DNA of 35,693 nt from Paenibacillus antibioticophila (GTDB lineage: Bacteria > Bacillota > Bacilli > Paenibacillales > Paenibacillaceae), in assembly GCF_000455265.1 (NCBI RefSeq), contig NZ_HG005139.1, forward strand, positions 1,828,210 to 1,863,902. Reading direction: 5' to 3'. The position numbers and the translations under genes are program-made. Below are positions 8,156 to 16,563 of this stretch, piece after piece (position 1 is the stretch's first letter; every line of letters starts with the position of its first letter). Under the pieces are notes generated by a model. It ran no database searches. It had not been told where the DNA came from and worked only from the letters and a program-made list of their open reading frames with translations.

Positions 8156-8497
8156 ATAGACTTTTGAAATACTATCACTTGTTTATAGGTAAACAATCAT
8201 AGGACAGTAATGAGATATACAAAGTACAGGCCATCCTCAAATAGGATAGCCTAAAACTTACCCATTACAGACAGCGCGGAGAACCGTATCATAAGTAACG
8301 GTTGAAAATAACTCTCGAAAATAGGGCCTAGATAATAGATCACGGATACGATTAATGTCTCAAGGTGTGTTTGAACGGTTCTTATCCTTTACGGACCAGT
8401 CGATAATTGAGACTTTACAAATTCATTGATTTGCGAACGTATGTTTGGTATTTTGGATATTAGTATCATATTCTATTTGAATGGTGGTAGAGTGCGT
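8156..8497. other. Intergenic stretch with small hairpins
   Basis: Holds an imperfect hairpin at 8228-8252 (AGGCCATCC with GGATAGCCT, no T run), a short hairpin AACCGT/ACGGTT (8282-8287, 8298-8303) and a spaced inverted repeat GTCTCAA/TTGAGAC (8357-8363, 8407-8413). A 24-codon frame from 8355 lacks a ribosome binding site and is not called. No convincing promoter for the next gene was found. Confidence 0.4.
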
Positions 8498-9358
8498 ATG
8501 ACTGAAATCTTAGTGACAGCACGTTCATTCTTACTTACACATGCCCGTTTATTGGAACGCCGATTATTTGAAGTTCTCTATGAAGGTGCTCATCCTGCTT
8601 TGGTCGGTAATGTTGTACGTGCCTATCAAAATTCTGATGGCGGCCTCGGCCATGCTTTAGAACCTGACGTTCGTTGTCCGGAAAGCCAACCGCTTCTCAC
8701 TTCTTTTGGCCTTGGAGCATTAGAAGAGGCGGAGTATCGGAACTTAGAATTTGTAACATCTGTATGTAACTATCTTCAATCTGTGTCGGACAAGAAAGGC
8801 CTTGTCCCATTTTTTCTGGAGTCAGCTTATCAGTCACCTCTTGCAAGTCATTGGATGCATTCCACAGTATCACCGGGTCTTAACCCTACAGCTGAGATTT
8901 GTGGGCTTCTCCATTACCAGGGGGTAGAACATGAGTGGCTTTCTTTAGCAACAGAAACTTGTTGTGAAATGTTTGTTGAGGAGCCTCCTCTTGAAGCCCA
9001 TGCTCTTTTATGCGCTGTCAGATTGGCAGAATACATACCCGACAGAGCAATGGCAGAAAATCTGCTAGATGTTATCGCTACAGCTCTTCCGCGTGCTAGT
9101 TTTTTCAAACTGGATGCTTCTTCAGATGCTTACGGGCTAACGCCTCTTCATTTCGCACGTAAACCTGGATCAATAAGCCGACCATTGTTTACCCAAAGCC
9201 AGATCGACAATCATCTTGAAGTTCTTACAAAACAACAATTACCGGATGGCGGGTGGCCTATTAGCTGGGAACCTCCAGGAACTGCTTCAGGATTGGAGTG
9301 GCGCGGTCGAGTGACTATAGAGGCCATTTGTAGGTTATCTGCATACGGAGTAATATAA
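8498..9358 (+). CDS. Prenyltransferase/squalene-cyclase repeat protein, uncharacterised
   Basis: A 286-residue protein. An upstream ATG at 8426 is in frame, but the ATG at 8498 fits better because GGTGG (about 8482-8486) lies 10-12 nt before it and the conserved-looking sequence begins there. Two QW-like repeats of the alpha/alpha-toroid fold are visible: YQNSDGGLGHALEPD near residue 44 and QQLPDGGWPISWEPPG near 247. There is no DxDD catalytic motif of squalene-hopene cyclase. It probably folds as an alpha/alpha barrel, with function unknown. It has a terminator of its own. Confidence 0.7.
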   Translation: MTEILVTARSFLLTHARLLERRLFEVLYEGAHPALVGNVVRAYQNSDGGLGHALEPDVRCPESQPLLTSFGLGALEEAEYRNLEFVTSVCNYLQSVSDKKGLVPFFLESAYQSPLASHWMHSTVSPGLNPTAEICGLLHYQGVEHEWLSLATETCCEMFVEEPPLEAHALLCAVRLAEYIPDRAMAENLLDVIATALPRASFFKLDASSDAYGLTPLHFARKPGSISRPLFTQSQIDNHLEVLTKQQLPDGGWPISWEPPGTASGLEWRGRVTIEAICRLSAYGVI

Positions 9359-9369
9359 GAGATTGAACT

Positions 9370-9405
9370 AAGGCCATCCCTCACAAAAGGATTGGCCTTA
9401 ATTAT
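9370..9405 (+). terminator. Probable terminator after the prenyltransferase-repeat gene
   Basis: AAGGCCATCC (9370-9379) pairs with GGATTGGCCTT (9389-9399) with one bulged base, followed by an AT-rich run. It closely resembles the hairpin at 8228-8252 on the other side of the gene. Confidence 0.6.
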
Positions 9406-9596
9406 TATTACGAATTTGCCTATTGTACAAATAGAGGCATCCTATAGGGATCGGGGTTTATCTGGCGTCCAAGCAAGAACAAATGTTTGTATTTTTCCTT
9501 TTCTTTTGAGCAAATACTTTGTATGATAAAAAAGGAGATGTGAAGTTCGGTATTGCATGGGACTCAGCCTGTACTAAATTAGAGGTAGGTGCGAAC

Positions 9597-10793
9597 ATGA
9601 TTCAATTAACAAACCGCCAGGCACGGCAATTTCTGTTGTTGAAGCATGGACTTTTGGGTGAATTTAAATTTAGTGGGAAGCAGGGCGTAATGGACTTTGC
9701 CCGGCAGGTCGGGTGTATTCAATACGACCCCATCGATGTTTGCGGTAAAAACGCCGAATTAGTGCTGCAGTCGCGAATCAAGGGATTTACCAAGGGAATG
9801 CTCGCCGAGCTGCTGTATGAGGATAGAAGTCTTGTCGATTATCCTGATAAGAACCTGGCCATTATCCCCGTCGAGGATTGGCCGTATTTTGAGCGATACA
9901 GGCAAGCCGCGAGGCGGCATGCCGAACGCTATCCCGAAATGGAAGCGTTAATAACGCAGGTGCGGGATCATATCCAAAATCACGGTGTACTAAGTTCGGA
10001 TGATTTAAAATTGGATGGAGATTTCTCTTGGCAATCGGCCATCCACTGGAGCAGTGGAACCAATTCATCTCGATCGGTGCTGGAGCAGATGTATTCGACA
10101 GGTGAGTTGATTATTCATCATAAAAAAGGAACGCGTAAATATTACGATTTGGCCAAGAATTACATACATCCAAATCTGCTGGATACCCCAGAGCCGCTGG
10201 AGGATGAACTTGAGCATTATAAGTGGCGGGTACTGCGCCGGATCGGTGCTGTTGGCCTTTTATGGAATCGTGCGTCAGATGCATGGCTGAATATATGGGG
10301 GTTGAAAGCCGAACAGCGCAACCAGGTTTTTCGCCAGCTATTACACGAAGCTCGCATTGTTGCTGTCGCCGTGGAACATATGAAAGATATGCTGTACTGC
10401 CGCGCTGAGGACTTGCCGCTTATTGAAGCCGTCCTGCAAAATCCGAAGCCGAAATTGCGCTGCGAGCTGATTGCTCCGCTAGACAATTTCATTTGGGACA
10501 GAAAGCTGATCAACGAATTGTTTGGATTTGATTATACCTGGGAGATTTACACACCTGCAATCAAACGAAAATTCGGCTATTATGTGCTGCCTCTATTATA
10601 TGGAGAGAGCTTCATTGGCCGGGCCGAGATCATCACGGAGCGAAAAACGGGAACGCTCGTTGTAAAAAACATCTGGTACGAGAATGGTGTAAAGCAAACA
10701 ACGCAATTACGAACAGCCTTGAACCGTTGTTTACAAAAGTTTGCCTTATTCAACGGGTGTGAGACGATTTCGGCAGAGTCTATGGATTCATAG
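9597..10793 (+). CDS. YcaQ/AlkZ-family DNA glycosylase (HTH_42, winged helix)
   Basis: A 398-residue protein of the winged-helix DNA glycosylase family that, in E. coli YcaQ and Streptomyces AlkZ, removes alkylated bases and unhooks interstrand crosslinks. The catalytic Q-x-D motif is seen as IQYDPIDV (Q42, D44), the YcaQ-type QYD form. The C-terminal block PLDNFIWDRKLINELFGFDY and the segment KRKFGYYVLPLLYGESFIGR are also typical. The ATG at 9597 follows AGAGGTAG by about 9 nt; in-frame upstream starts (9519, 9540) lack proper spacing and would add an unlikely leader. It is followed after 13 nt by a double acetyltransferase, probably in one transcript. Confidence 0.88.
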   Translation: MIQLTNRQARQFLLLKHGLLGEFKFSGKQGVMDFARQVGCIQYDPIDVCGKNAELVLQSRIKGFTKGMLAELLYEDRSLVDYPDKNLAIIPVEDWPYFERYRQAARRHAERYPEMEALITQVRDHIQNHGVLSSDDLKLDGDFSWQSAIHWSSGTNSSRSVLEQMYSTGELIIHHKKGTRKYYDLAKNYIHPNLLDTPEPLEDELEHYKWRVLRRIGAVGLLWNRASDAWLNIWGLKAEQRNQVFRQLLHEARIVAVAVEHMKDMLYCRAEDLPLIEAVLQNPKPKLRCELIAPLDNFIWDRKLINELFGFDYTWEIYTPAIKRKFGYYVLPLLYGESFIGRAEIITERKTGTLVVKNIWYENGVKQTTQLRTALNRCLQKFALFNGCETISAESMDS

Positions 10794-10806
10794 GGGGTTA
10801 TGGTGA

Positions 10807-11817
10807 ATGGGGAAAGAGAAGATGAAGATGGTTACTTTTCAACACGCTCATGTAGAAGCAGCAGGGATGCTTCTGTCAGCGCGCCACGCTGCAGAACGAG
10901 AAAAGACACCCAGCTTGCCAAAATTATTTGAAGAACCGCTGCATGCCAGACAAGTAATCGATGCATTGCTAGAGAAGGAAAATGTTAGTGGAGTTGCTGC
11001 TTTCAGAGGCGCTGAACTTATCGGCTATATGTTGGGGAGGCTGGAAACGGACAAGCTGCGAGAGCGCCATACCTGGGTTGATTATACAGGTACAGCTATT
11101 GCGGCAGAAGAGAGCGCTGAACTTTATCGGGAAATGTATTCCGTGATTGGTGCGGAGTGGACCAAATCCGGTTCTTTCAAGCATTATGCTCTTGTGCCAG
11201 GCGGAGACACTAGGGCAATAGAGGGCTGGTTTCATTTAGGCTTTGCTTATGAACAAGTCCATGGTGTTCAGACCATACCTTCCGATATTTTGCTGCCCCC
11301 TCTGAATTCGGCTATTCATGTTAGAGTTGCAGCGGAAGCGGATGAGCGGGAGGTTCGCAAAATATCTACACTGATCATGGAGCATCAAGCGAAATCGCCG
11401 GTGTGGGCGCCCGCCTTGATCGAGGAGCGCGTGAAGCTGCAAGAGGGCTATGTCGAGTTGATGAAGGATCCTACAGCTTATTTTTGCATAGCCTCCCAAG
11501 GGCAGGACATTTTGGGATTCCAGGCGTTTTACCCAACTCAGAATTCAGATTTAAATATGATGCTGCCGGATTCTTGTATTTGTCTGGGTGTTGGAGCGAC
11601 TGTTCCGCATGCAAGAGGAATAGGAATTGGAACTCATCTTATAAAGCATGGATTTGATCATGCGCGTAAAGCAGGATATACCAACTGCATGACGGATTGG
11701 AGAATAACAAATCTGGAAGCTTCGCGGTTTTGGCCAAAACAAAATTTTCTCCCTTACGCTTATCGGCTAGTGCGGCACATTGATCCCCGTATTGCTTGGG
11801 CCACAGGAAGAGCGTGA
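10807..11817 (+). CDS. Tandem GNAT-fold N-acetyltransferase
   Basis: A 336-residue protein. The C-terminal half (about 171-320) has a clear GNAT motif A, VGATVPHARGIGIGTHLIK, where R270-G-I-G-I-G-T is the acetyl-CoA pyrophosphate loop, and motif-B-like TDWRITNLEASRFW. The N-terminal half (about 8-150) looks like a second, degenerate GNAT fold (GVAAFRGAELIGYMLGRLE) without the loop. Such two-domain proteins usually have one active site. The ATG at 10807 follows GGGGG at 10794-10798, 13 nt after the glycosylase stop, so the two are an operon. The acceptor substrate is unknown. Confidence 0.82.
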   Translation: MGKEKMKMVTFQHAHVEAAGMLLSARHAAEREKTPSLPKLFEEPLHARQVIDALLEKENVSGVAAFRGAELIGYMLGRLETDKLRERHTWVDYTGTAIAAEESAELYREMYSVIGAEWTKSGSFKHYALVPGGDTRAIEGWFHLGFAYEQVHGVQTIPSDILLPPLNSAIHVRVAAEADEREVRKISTLIMEHQAKSPVWAPALIEERVKLQEGYVELMKDPTAYFCIASQGQDILGFQAFYPTQNSDLNMMLPDSCICLGVGATVPHARGIGIGTHLIKHGFDHARKAGYTNCMTDWRITNLEASRFWPKQNFLPYAYRLVRHIDPRIAWATGRA

Positions 11818-11828
11818 ATTCGAATCTG

Positions 11829-11855
11829 CCCCTTAGAAAAGGGGTCTTTTTTATT
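11829..11855 (+). terminator. Rho-independent terminator
   Basis: CCCCTT (11829-11834) pairs with AAGGGG (11839-11844), followed by TCTTTTTTATTTT. It ends the glycosylase-acetyltransferase operon. Confidence 0.85.
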
Positions 11856-12008
11856 TTCGTGCCACATATCGCCAATAAAGCCCATTGCAGCTCCGCCTAC
11901 TTTTGGACCACCAACAGCTGCAAGAACAGCTGGGTTCGTATAGAACCAGGGCATTCTAAACATGATAAAACCAGTAGGTTATTCCAATGTATAAAGGAGC
12001 CGATAAGA

Positions 12009-12665
12009 TTGAAGAACAAGTATTTACTAAAGGTGCTGTTAGCCTTAGCGCTCGTATTTAGCATGATGCCGGCAGGAGGAGCTGTGCGCGCAGAAGCGGC
12101 GGAAAAGAGTGATTCGATTTGCCTAAGTCCTAAAATGGTGCAATTGAAAGCCGCTATGCAAAAAGCATGGATCGATCATACGATATGGACAAGAAGCTAC
12201 ATCGTCAGCGCCATATCAAACCGCCCGGATCAGAAATACGTATTGGACCGGCTATTGCAGAACCAACAGGATATCGGAAATCTGATCAAGCCTTATTATG
12301 GAGAAGCAGCCGGTAATAAGCTGGCGGATCTTTTGAGAGAGCATATTTTGATTGCAGGAAAAATTGTAGCAGCTGCAATAGCGAACGATCAGGCAGCCTT
12401 GAAAAAATTAGACTCGGATTGGCATAAAAATGCCGACGCCATCGCCAAATTCTTAAGCGAGGCCAATCCCGACAACTGGACGTTTAAAGAACTGCAAGAT
12501 ATGCTCTACACTCATCTTCAATTGATTGAGGAAATAGTCATTAGTTGTCTCAAGGGAGATTGGAAGGCGGACATTGCAGCAACTGACAAAAATGAGATCC
12601 ATATGATCCACTTAGCGGACATACTGACAGAAGGAATTGTTCAGCAGTTCCCTGATAAATTTTAG
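12009..12665 (+). CDS. Secreted helical protein of unknown function
   Basis: A 218-residue protein starting with TTG at 12009, with AAAGGAG at about 11992-11998. The first 30 residues form a signal peptide (basic KNKYLLK, hydrophobic core VLLALALVFSMMPAGG, likely cleavage near VRAEAA). The mature part is almost all helix with conserved-looking blocks WIDHTIWTRSYIVSAIS, YYGEAAGNKLADLLREHI and LTEGIVQQFPDKF. Similar secreted proteins are common in Paenibacillus and Bacillus and are often mis-annotated as glycosyltransferases; no catalytic motif is visible here. It is monocistronic, with an inverted repeat after it. Confidence 0.7.
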   Translation: MKNKYLLKVLLALALVFSMMPAGGAVRAEAAEKSDSICLSPKMVQLKAAMQKAWIDHTIWTRSYIVSAISNRPDQKYVLDRLLQNQQDIGNLIKPYYGEAAGNKLADLLREHILIAGKIVAAAIANDQAALKKLDSDWHKNADAIAKFLSEANPDNWTFKELQDMLYTHLQLIEEIVISCLKGDWKADIAATDKNEIHMIHLADILTEGIVQQFPDKF

Positions 12666-12694
12666 CGAATACTACTCACAAAGTCATATGCAGC

Positions 12695-12743
12695 CTTCCA
12701 TGGATGATATTGCGGCCTTGTAAAAGGATATCATCCATGGAGG
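12695..12743. repeat. Long inverted repeat without T run
   Basis: TCCATGGATGATAT (12697-12710) and its perfect complement (12728-12741) form a 14-bp stem, 16 bp counting one G-T pair, around a 17-nt loop. Neither strand has a T run after it, so a standard terminator is doubtful. It may be a processing/antitermination hairpin or a remnant of a small mobile element. Confidence 0.6.
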
Positions 12744-12779
12744 ATTAGGAAAGACGGGTTGACAACTATATAACAGGTC

Positions 12780-12823
12780 TTGACTTATGGAAGGTTAAGT
12801 AGATTCAATGTGTAACCGGTTAC
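12780..12823 (+). promoter_or_regulatory. lacI-family gene promoter region with palindromic operator
   Basis: A -35-like TTGACT (12780-12785) and a weak -10 near 12803-12809 are followed by the perfect palindrome GTAACCGGTTAC (12812-12823), the TAACCGGTTA-type site bound by LacI/GalR regulators. Its position next to the transcription start fits autorepression of the following regulator. Confidence 0.6.
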
Positions 12824-12846
12824 CTATCTGAAGTGGAGTGAGGATA

Positions 12847-13173
12847 ATGGCTTCGATCAAAGATGTTGCTAAGCTTGCTGGTGTGTCCGTTGCCACTGTA
12901 TCCAGGGTACTGAATGATAAAGGATACGTAGGACAACATACAAGGGAAATGGTAGAACAAGCGATTAAAGAATTGAACTACAAGCCAAATGAGGTAGCTA
13001 GAAGTCTGTTCAAGAAGAAATCGAATACGATTGGCTTGATTGTGCCGGATATTATGAATCCTTATTTTCCCGAGTTAGCTAGAGCTGTTGAGGATACGGC
13101 TTCCAAGTTTGGCTACAACGTTATCCTGTGCAACTCCGATATGGCAATCTCTTCAGAGCGGTTTCGCCTGTAG
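12847..13173 (+). pseudogene. LacI-family transcriptional regulator, truncated
   Basis: The 108 codons keep an intact LacI DNA-binding head (SIKDVAKLAGVSVATVSRVLNDKGYV), the hinge helix (NEVARSLFKKK) and the first strands of the ligand-binding domain (TIGLIVPDIMNPYFPELARAVED). The frame then leaves the family after VILCNSD and stops at 13173, where about 330 residues are expected. The ATG at 12847 is preferred over a GTG at 12838 because of AGTGGAGTGAGG before it. The effector-binding domain is missing. Sequence after about 13150 belongs to a different gene, so the break is an internal deletion, not a simple stop. Confidence 0.8.
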
Positions 13174-13301
13174 CCGCAGTTATACTCATTGTGGCTGGTA
13201 CTGTGAAGACAGATCCGATCGCCCTAGTAAAAAGAACATCGGTTCCAATGATCGCCGGTGTAGTGTTTATGTTCGTATTATCGATGATCGTATTCCTATA
13301 A
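13146..13301 (+). pseudogene. C-terminal tail of an integral membrane transporter (DcuC-like?)
   Basis: In the second plus-strand frame, codons up to the TAA at 13299-13301 read FRAVSPVAAVILIVAG then VKTDPIALVKRTSVPMIAG and a final hydrophobic segment ending SMIVFL. The SPVAAV...VKRTSVPM pattern is that of the last two membrane segments of C4-dicarboxylate (DcuC)-type or related anion carriers. The rest of the gene has been lost together with the lacI 3' end. The regulator and transporter were probably neighbours. The family assignment is tentative. Confidence 0.5.
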
Positions 13302-13336
13302 TCCCGAGTATCACAAAAGCGTGAGACAAATTCTTT

Positions 13337-13342
13337 AGGAGG
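13337..13342 (+). promoter_or_regulatory. Orphan Shine-Dalgarno sequence
   Basis: A perfect AGGAGG stands 35 nt after the transporter tail, but no ATG, GTG or TTG with an open frame follows; a terminator begins 32 nt later. It probably marks the start of a gene that has been deleted. Confidence 0.5.
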
Positions 13343-13374
13343 AATTTTATTAATACATCACTTGAAGCTTCCCG

Positions 13375-13405
13375 AACCATACGCATAGCGTATGGTTTTC
13401 TTTTC
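13375..13405 (+). terminator. Rho-independent terminator
   Basis: AACCATACGC (13375-13384) pairs perfectly with GCGTATGGTT (13388-13397), followed by TTCTTTT. It is the surviving terminator of the deleted plus-strand unit. Confidence 0.85.
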
Positions 13406-13438
13406 ACAAAAAAATCTCCCCCTTTTCTGGGGGAGATT
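13405..13438 (-). terminator. Terminator of the tetR-MMPL unit
   Basis: ATCTCCCCC and GGGGGAGAT (13414-13422, 13429-13437) form a 9-bp stem. On the minus strand it is followed by seven T, and it lies 70 nt after the MMPL stop. Confidence 0.85.
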
Positions 13439-13508
13439 TAAACAATAACAGTTTTGCTTAAACATTAAATGTTATTGAATATGGCTACAATGAAATGGTT
13501 GCCAAAGC

Positions 13509-15737
13509 TTAGTGAGATACAGCATCTGACATGACGTGTTTGGTTTCATTTATAGACTCTTGTTTGGACGCCTCTAATTCCTTTATCACCGATTCACCTT
13601 CAATGTCAATATTCGGTAGAATCTTATCTAGCCACTTTGGCATGTACCATGCCGCTTTACCCATCAATAACATCACACCTGGAACGATCATCATACGAAC
13701 GACAAAGGCATCGAACAATACCCCAAATGCAAGTGCTAGACCAATAACTTTTGTCATCGGATCTGGCGCCATCATGAAACCCGTAAATACTGCAATCATA
13801 ATTAATCCAGCAGCCGTTACGACTCCGCCGCTATCTCGGATACCAGATAACACAGCTTTTCGAGCATCACCTGAATGCGTAAATTCTTCACGCATACGGC
13901 TCACTAGAAACACTTCGTAGTCCATAGCTAAACCGAATAAAATACCTATGGTTAGAATAGGTAAAAAGTTAAGTACTGGGCCGCTTGTTGCAAAACCAAA
14001 GGCTTCATAGAGGTTTCCGTCCTGAATAACCCACGTAACAAACCCTAAAGTAGCGCCTAGAGACAATACAAATCCTAACACAGCTTTTAATGGAACCAAT
14101 AAAGAGCGGAAGATAATGACAAAAATGACGAAAGCTAACCCGATAATGAGAGCAGCAAATACTGGTAAAGCTTCACCCAGTTTTACAGAAATATCGATAT
14201 TCATTGCAGTTGTTCCGGTTACATGAAGCGTCATGCCTTCATAGCTGGAATTTCGCAATGTATTTACTAATTCTTTCGTTTCCGGATCATTGGGCCCCGT
14301 TGTTGGATTTAGTGTAATGACAGCCATATCTCCAGTTTCTTTGGGGATTACATTAGTGATATTATCCACGTTATCCATACTCATAATATCAGCTTGTAAC
14401 GCCTCTAGTTTAGAAAGAATTTCACTGTTTTCCTCTGAAGCTTTTGCAACGATCACCAAGGAAGCGTGGTACCCTTCGCCATAAGCATCCTTTAATAAAT
14501 CATAAGCTTCTCGCTGATCTGTTCCTTTTTCATAGAAACTGTCATCGGGCAGACCTAATTCCATATGGAAAAATGGAATGGTGACGGCCCCCAGTAAAAT
14601 CGTTCCAACTAAAACGAAGAGAATGGGCATCTTATCCAATGTCTTTGCCCAACCCGACATGATCTTTCCTGAGAATTTTACGGAATCTACTAATTTTTCA
14701 CTTAAAGTTCGATTACGTTTTACAGAAGGCAATGCTTTATCTCCCAGCAAATAAATGATCGCAGGAACGACCAAGACTGCCACGATAACAGCAAGAAGTA
14801 CGGTTAGTGCTGCAGTAAAGCCCATCATGGACAGAAAAGGGATTTGAGGAATGGCCAAACCAATTAGTGCAATAATCACAGTCAATCCAGCAAAAACAAC
14901 GGCGGTTCCCGCTGTGCCATTTGCGATTGCAATTGCTTGCTTGACCGAGTAACCTTTGATGTATTCCTGCCTAAATCTTGAAATAATAAACAATCCGTAG
15001 TCAATCCCAACCGCTAGCCCCAACATAGCTGCAAGGGATATACACACGAACGAAATGTTTGCAGCATGACTGGCTATAACGATACCTGCAAGTCCGACTA
15101 AAAGACCGATTCCAGCAGTAATAATAGGCATTCCAGCTAAGATTAAAGAACCAAATGTAAAAAATAATATGATAAACGCTACACCGATACCAATAATCTC
15201 TGTTTTAACATGAATTTCGATGGGATAGAGTTCGGTATCAGATGATGATAGTTCAGTCTGAATTCCATCGTCTTCCGTAATATACAGGACATTGCGTAAC
15301 TCATCGACTTGCTCATATGTGATTTCTTTCGATGGTTTATCATAAATGGCCATTGCATAAGCAATCGTTTGGTCCTCATTATAATTATTTAACATGGAAG
15401 GAGGATATACGGCCGCTACGCCCTGAAGTGTATTCACTTCTTCTAGTAATTCGTTAATAGACTCTTGTACATCAGTATCCAACAGTACTTTTCCTTCTGG
15501 TGACTTAAACACGATTTGAATTTGTGCTCCCGCTTTACCGACCTCTGGAAACTCTTGCTCTAACATCTCAATCGTATTTTGAGCAGGCGTACCTGGAATA
15601 GACATATTATCATCGAAGTTGAACCATAGCATTAACACGGCAGCGCCTAATGCAATCAATAAACCAATTGCTGAAAAGAGCACCCCTTTTGCATGTTTTG
15701 TCGTCCACAACCCTAACCGATATAAGTGTTTTGCCAA
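13509..15737 (-). CDS. MMPL/RND-family membrane transporter (YdfJ-like)
   Basis: A 742-residue inner-membrane efflux protein of the MMPL branch of the RND superfamily. One membrane helix near residues 17-38 is followed by a large outside loop, then six helices. This plan is repeated in the second half (two MMPL domains, about 40-370 and 400-710). Proton-relay-type motifs are seen in both halves: LGLAVGIDYGLFIISRFRQE and FGLAMDYEVFLVSRMREEF. The C-terminus is a short cytosolic tail. It follows the tetR gene by 54 nt on the same strand and is very likely under its control, a drug- or lipid-export arrangement typical for Bacillales. The exported compound is unknown. Confidence 0.92.
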   Translation of the reverse strand: MAKHLYRLGLWTTKHAKGVLFSAIGLLIALGAAVLMLWFNFDDNMSIPGTPAQNTIEMLEQEFPEVGKAGAQIQIVFKSPEGKVLLDTDVQESINELLEEVNTLQGVAAVYPPSMLNNYNEDQTIAYAMAIYDKPSKEITYEQVDELRNVLYITEDDGIQTELSSSDTELYPIEIHVKTEIIGIGVAFIILFFTFGSLILAGMPIITAGIGLLVGLAGIVIASHAANISFVCISLAAMLGLAVGIDYGLFIISRFRQEYIKGYSVKQAIAIANGTAGTAVVFAGLTVIIALIGLAIPQIPFLSMMGFTAALTVLLAVIVAVLVVPAIIYLLGDKALPSVKRNRTLSEKLVDSVKFSGKIMSGWAKTLDKMPILFVLVGTILLGAVTIPFFHMELGLPDDSFYEKGTDQREAYDLLKDAYGEGYHASLVIVAKASEENSEILSKLEALQADIMSMDNVDNITNVIPKETGDMAVITLNPTTGPNDPETKELVNTLRNSSYEGMTLHVTGTTAMNIDISVKLGEALPVFAALIIGLAFVIFVIIFRSLLVPLKAVLGFVLSLGATLGFVTWVIQDGNLYEAFGFATSGPVLNFLPILTIGILFGLAMDYEVFLVSRMREEFTHSGDARKAVLSGIRDSGGVVTAAGLIMIAVFTGFMMAPDPMTKVIGLALAFGVLFDAFVVRMMIVPGVMLLMGKAAWYMPKWLDKILPNIDIEGESVIKELEASKQESINETKHVMSDAVSH

Positions 15738-15791
15738 AGAAATAAACTCCTCTCTATTTGTAAAAAGGATGCATAAATAAATATGGTGACG

Positions 15792-16433
15792 CTAGCTTTT
15801 TGTCTCTTGAGGATTTGATCTAAAGCCATTTCGCAGATAACCGAAGAGCTTGTCTAAATACTGATCGAAGGGCTTGGCATTCGGTGCTTCATCTTGTGTT
15901 TGACCTGGAAGCAGCACCTCGATGTCTCCATTGAATAATGGTGTGACAGCTGCGACCATCGCGCCTGCTAGAAAATGAGTGTACTCTTTTGAGTAATGAT
16001 CTTGAAATAATTCGTTCAACAAACGCTGAGCTGCCATTTGGAATTGATGTAAAGCACTGAGGATATACGGTCCAAGGGAAGGATAGTCTTTGGAAAGCAG
16101 GACCAGTTGTCGCATATCACGGATGACTCCGCCAGTTAGTCGCATTTTGGTGAACTGGTACATGACATCCAGTGGTGTTGAGCTTTCTGGCAATTTTTCC
16201 ACTAAATTAATAAATTCATCGAAGCCATGAAAGGGAAAAGCCGCCATTGCCACCGCTTCTTCCTTGCAAGAATAATGGTTGGCAAAAGTTCTTCGGGAAT
16301 ATCCCGCGAGTTGGGCCACATCTTCAACGACAAAGCCATCTAAACCATGTTCAATGGCAAGTTGGAAAGCTGCCTCGGCCAAGGCATGGGCAGTTGCCTC
16401 TCGTTTCATGTCACGCAAGCTTTGCTTCATCAT
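15792..16433 (-). CDS. TetR/AcrR-family transcriptional regulator
   Basis: A 213-residue repressor. The HTH is near residues 28-60 (VVEDVAQLAGYSRRTFANHYSCKEE), and the remaining all-helical part is the ligand-binding/dimer domain. Two ATG codons are adjacent at the start; AGGTG lies about 8-12 nt upstream. It is the first gene of a two-gene unit with the MMPL transporter. A large inverted repeat sits 60 nt upstream and is the probable operator, implying autorepression relieved by the transporter's substrate. Confidence 0.9.
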   Translation of the reverse strand: MMKQSLRDMKREATAHALAEAAFQLAIEHGLDGFVVEDVAQLAGYSRRTFANHYSCKEEAVAMAAFPFHGFDEFINLVEKLPESSTPLDVMYQFTKMRLTGGVIRDMRQLVLLSKDYPSLGPYILSALHQFQMAAQRLLNELFQDHYSKEYTHFLAGAMVAAVTPLFNGDIEVLLPGQTQDEAPNAKPFDQYLDKLFGYLRNGFRSNPQETKS

Positions 16434-16493
16434 TATGTATTTTCACCTCACTTATAATTTGAAGGTATCAAGATAGAGTATAATATAACACGT

Positions 16494-16548
16494 TAATTGC
16501 CCATTGAGCAATATTTCCTTATGAGAAACATTGCTCAATGGGCAATTA
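16494..16548 (-). promoter_or_regulatory. Large palindromic operator upstream of tetR-MMPL
   Basis: AATTGCCCATTGAGCAAT (16495-16512) is perfectly complementary to 16530-16547, 18 bp, extended to 19 by the flanking T/A. Each arm is itself a near-palindrome (TTGC....GCAA), so the site looks like two TetR boxes in inverted order. A minus-strand -10-like TATACT lies at 16482-16477, between this element and the gene. Confidence 0.65.
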
Positions 16549-16563
16549 TTTTGATATAAGGAT

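Noticed and set aside
8355..8429. 24-codon frame before the prenyltransferase-repeat gene, considered as leader peptide
   Set aside because: No ribosome binding site and no attenuator-like structure in a matching position.
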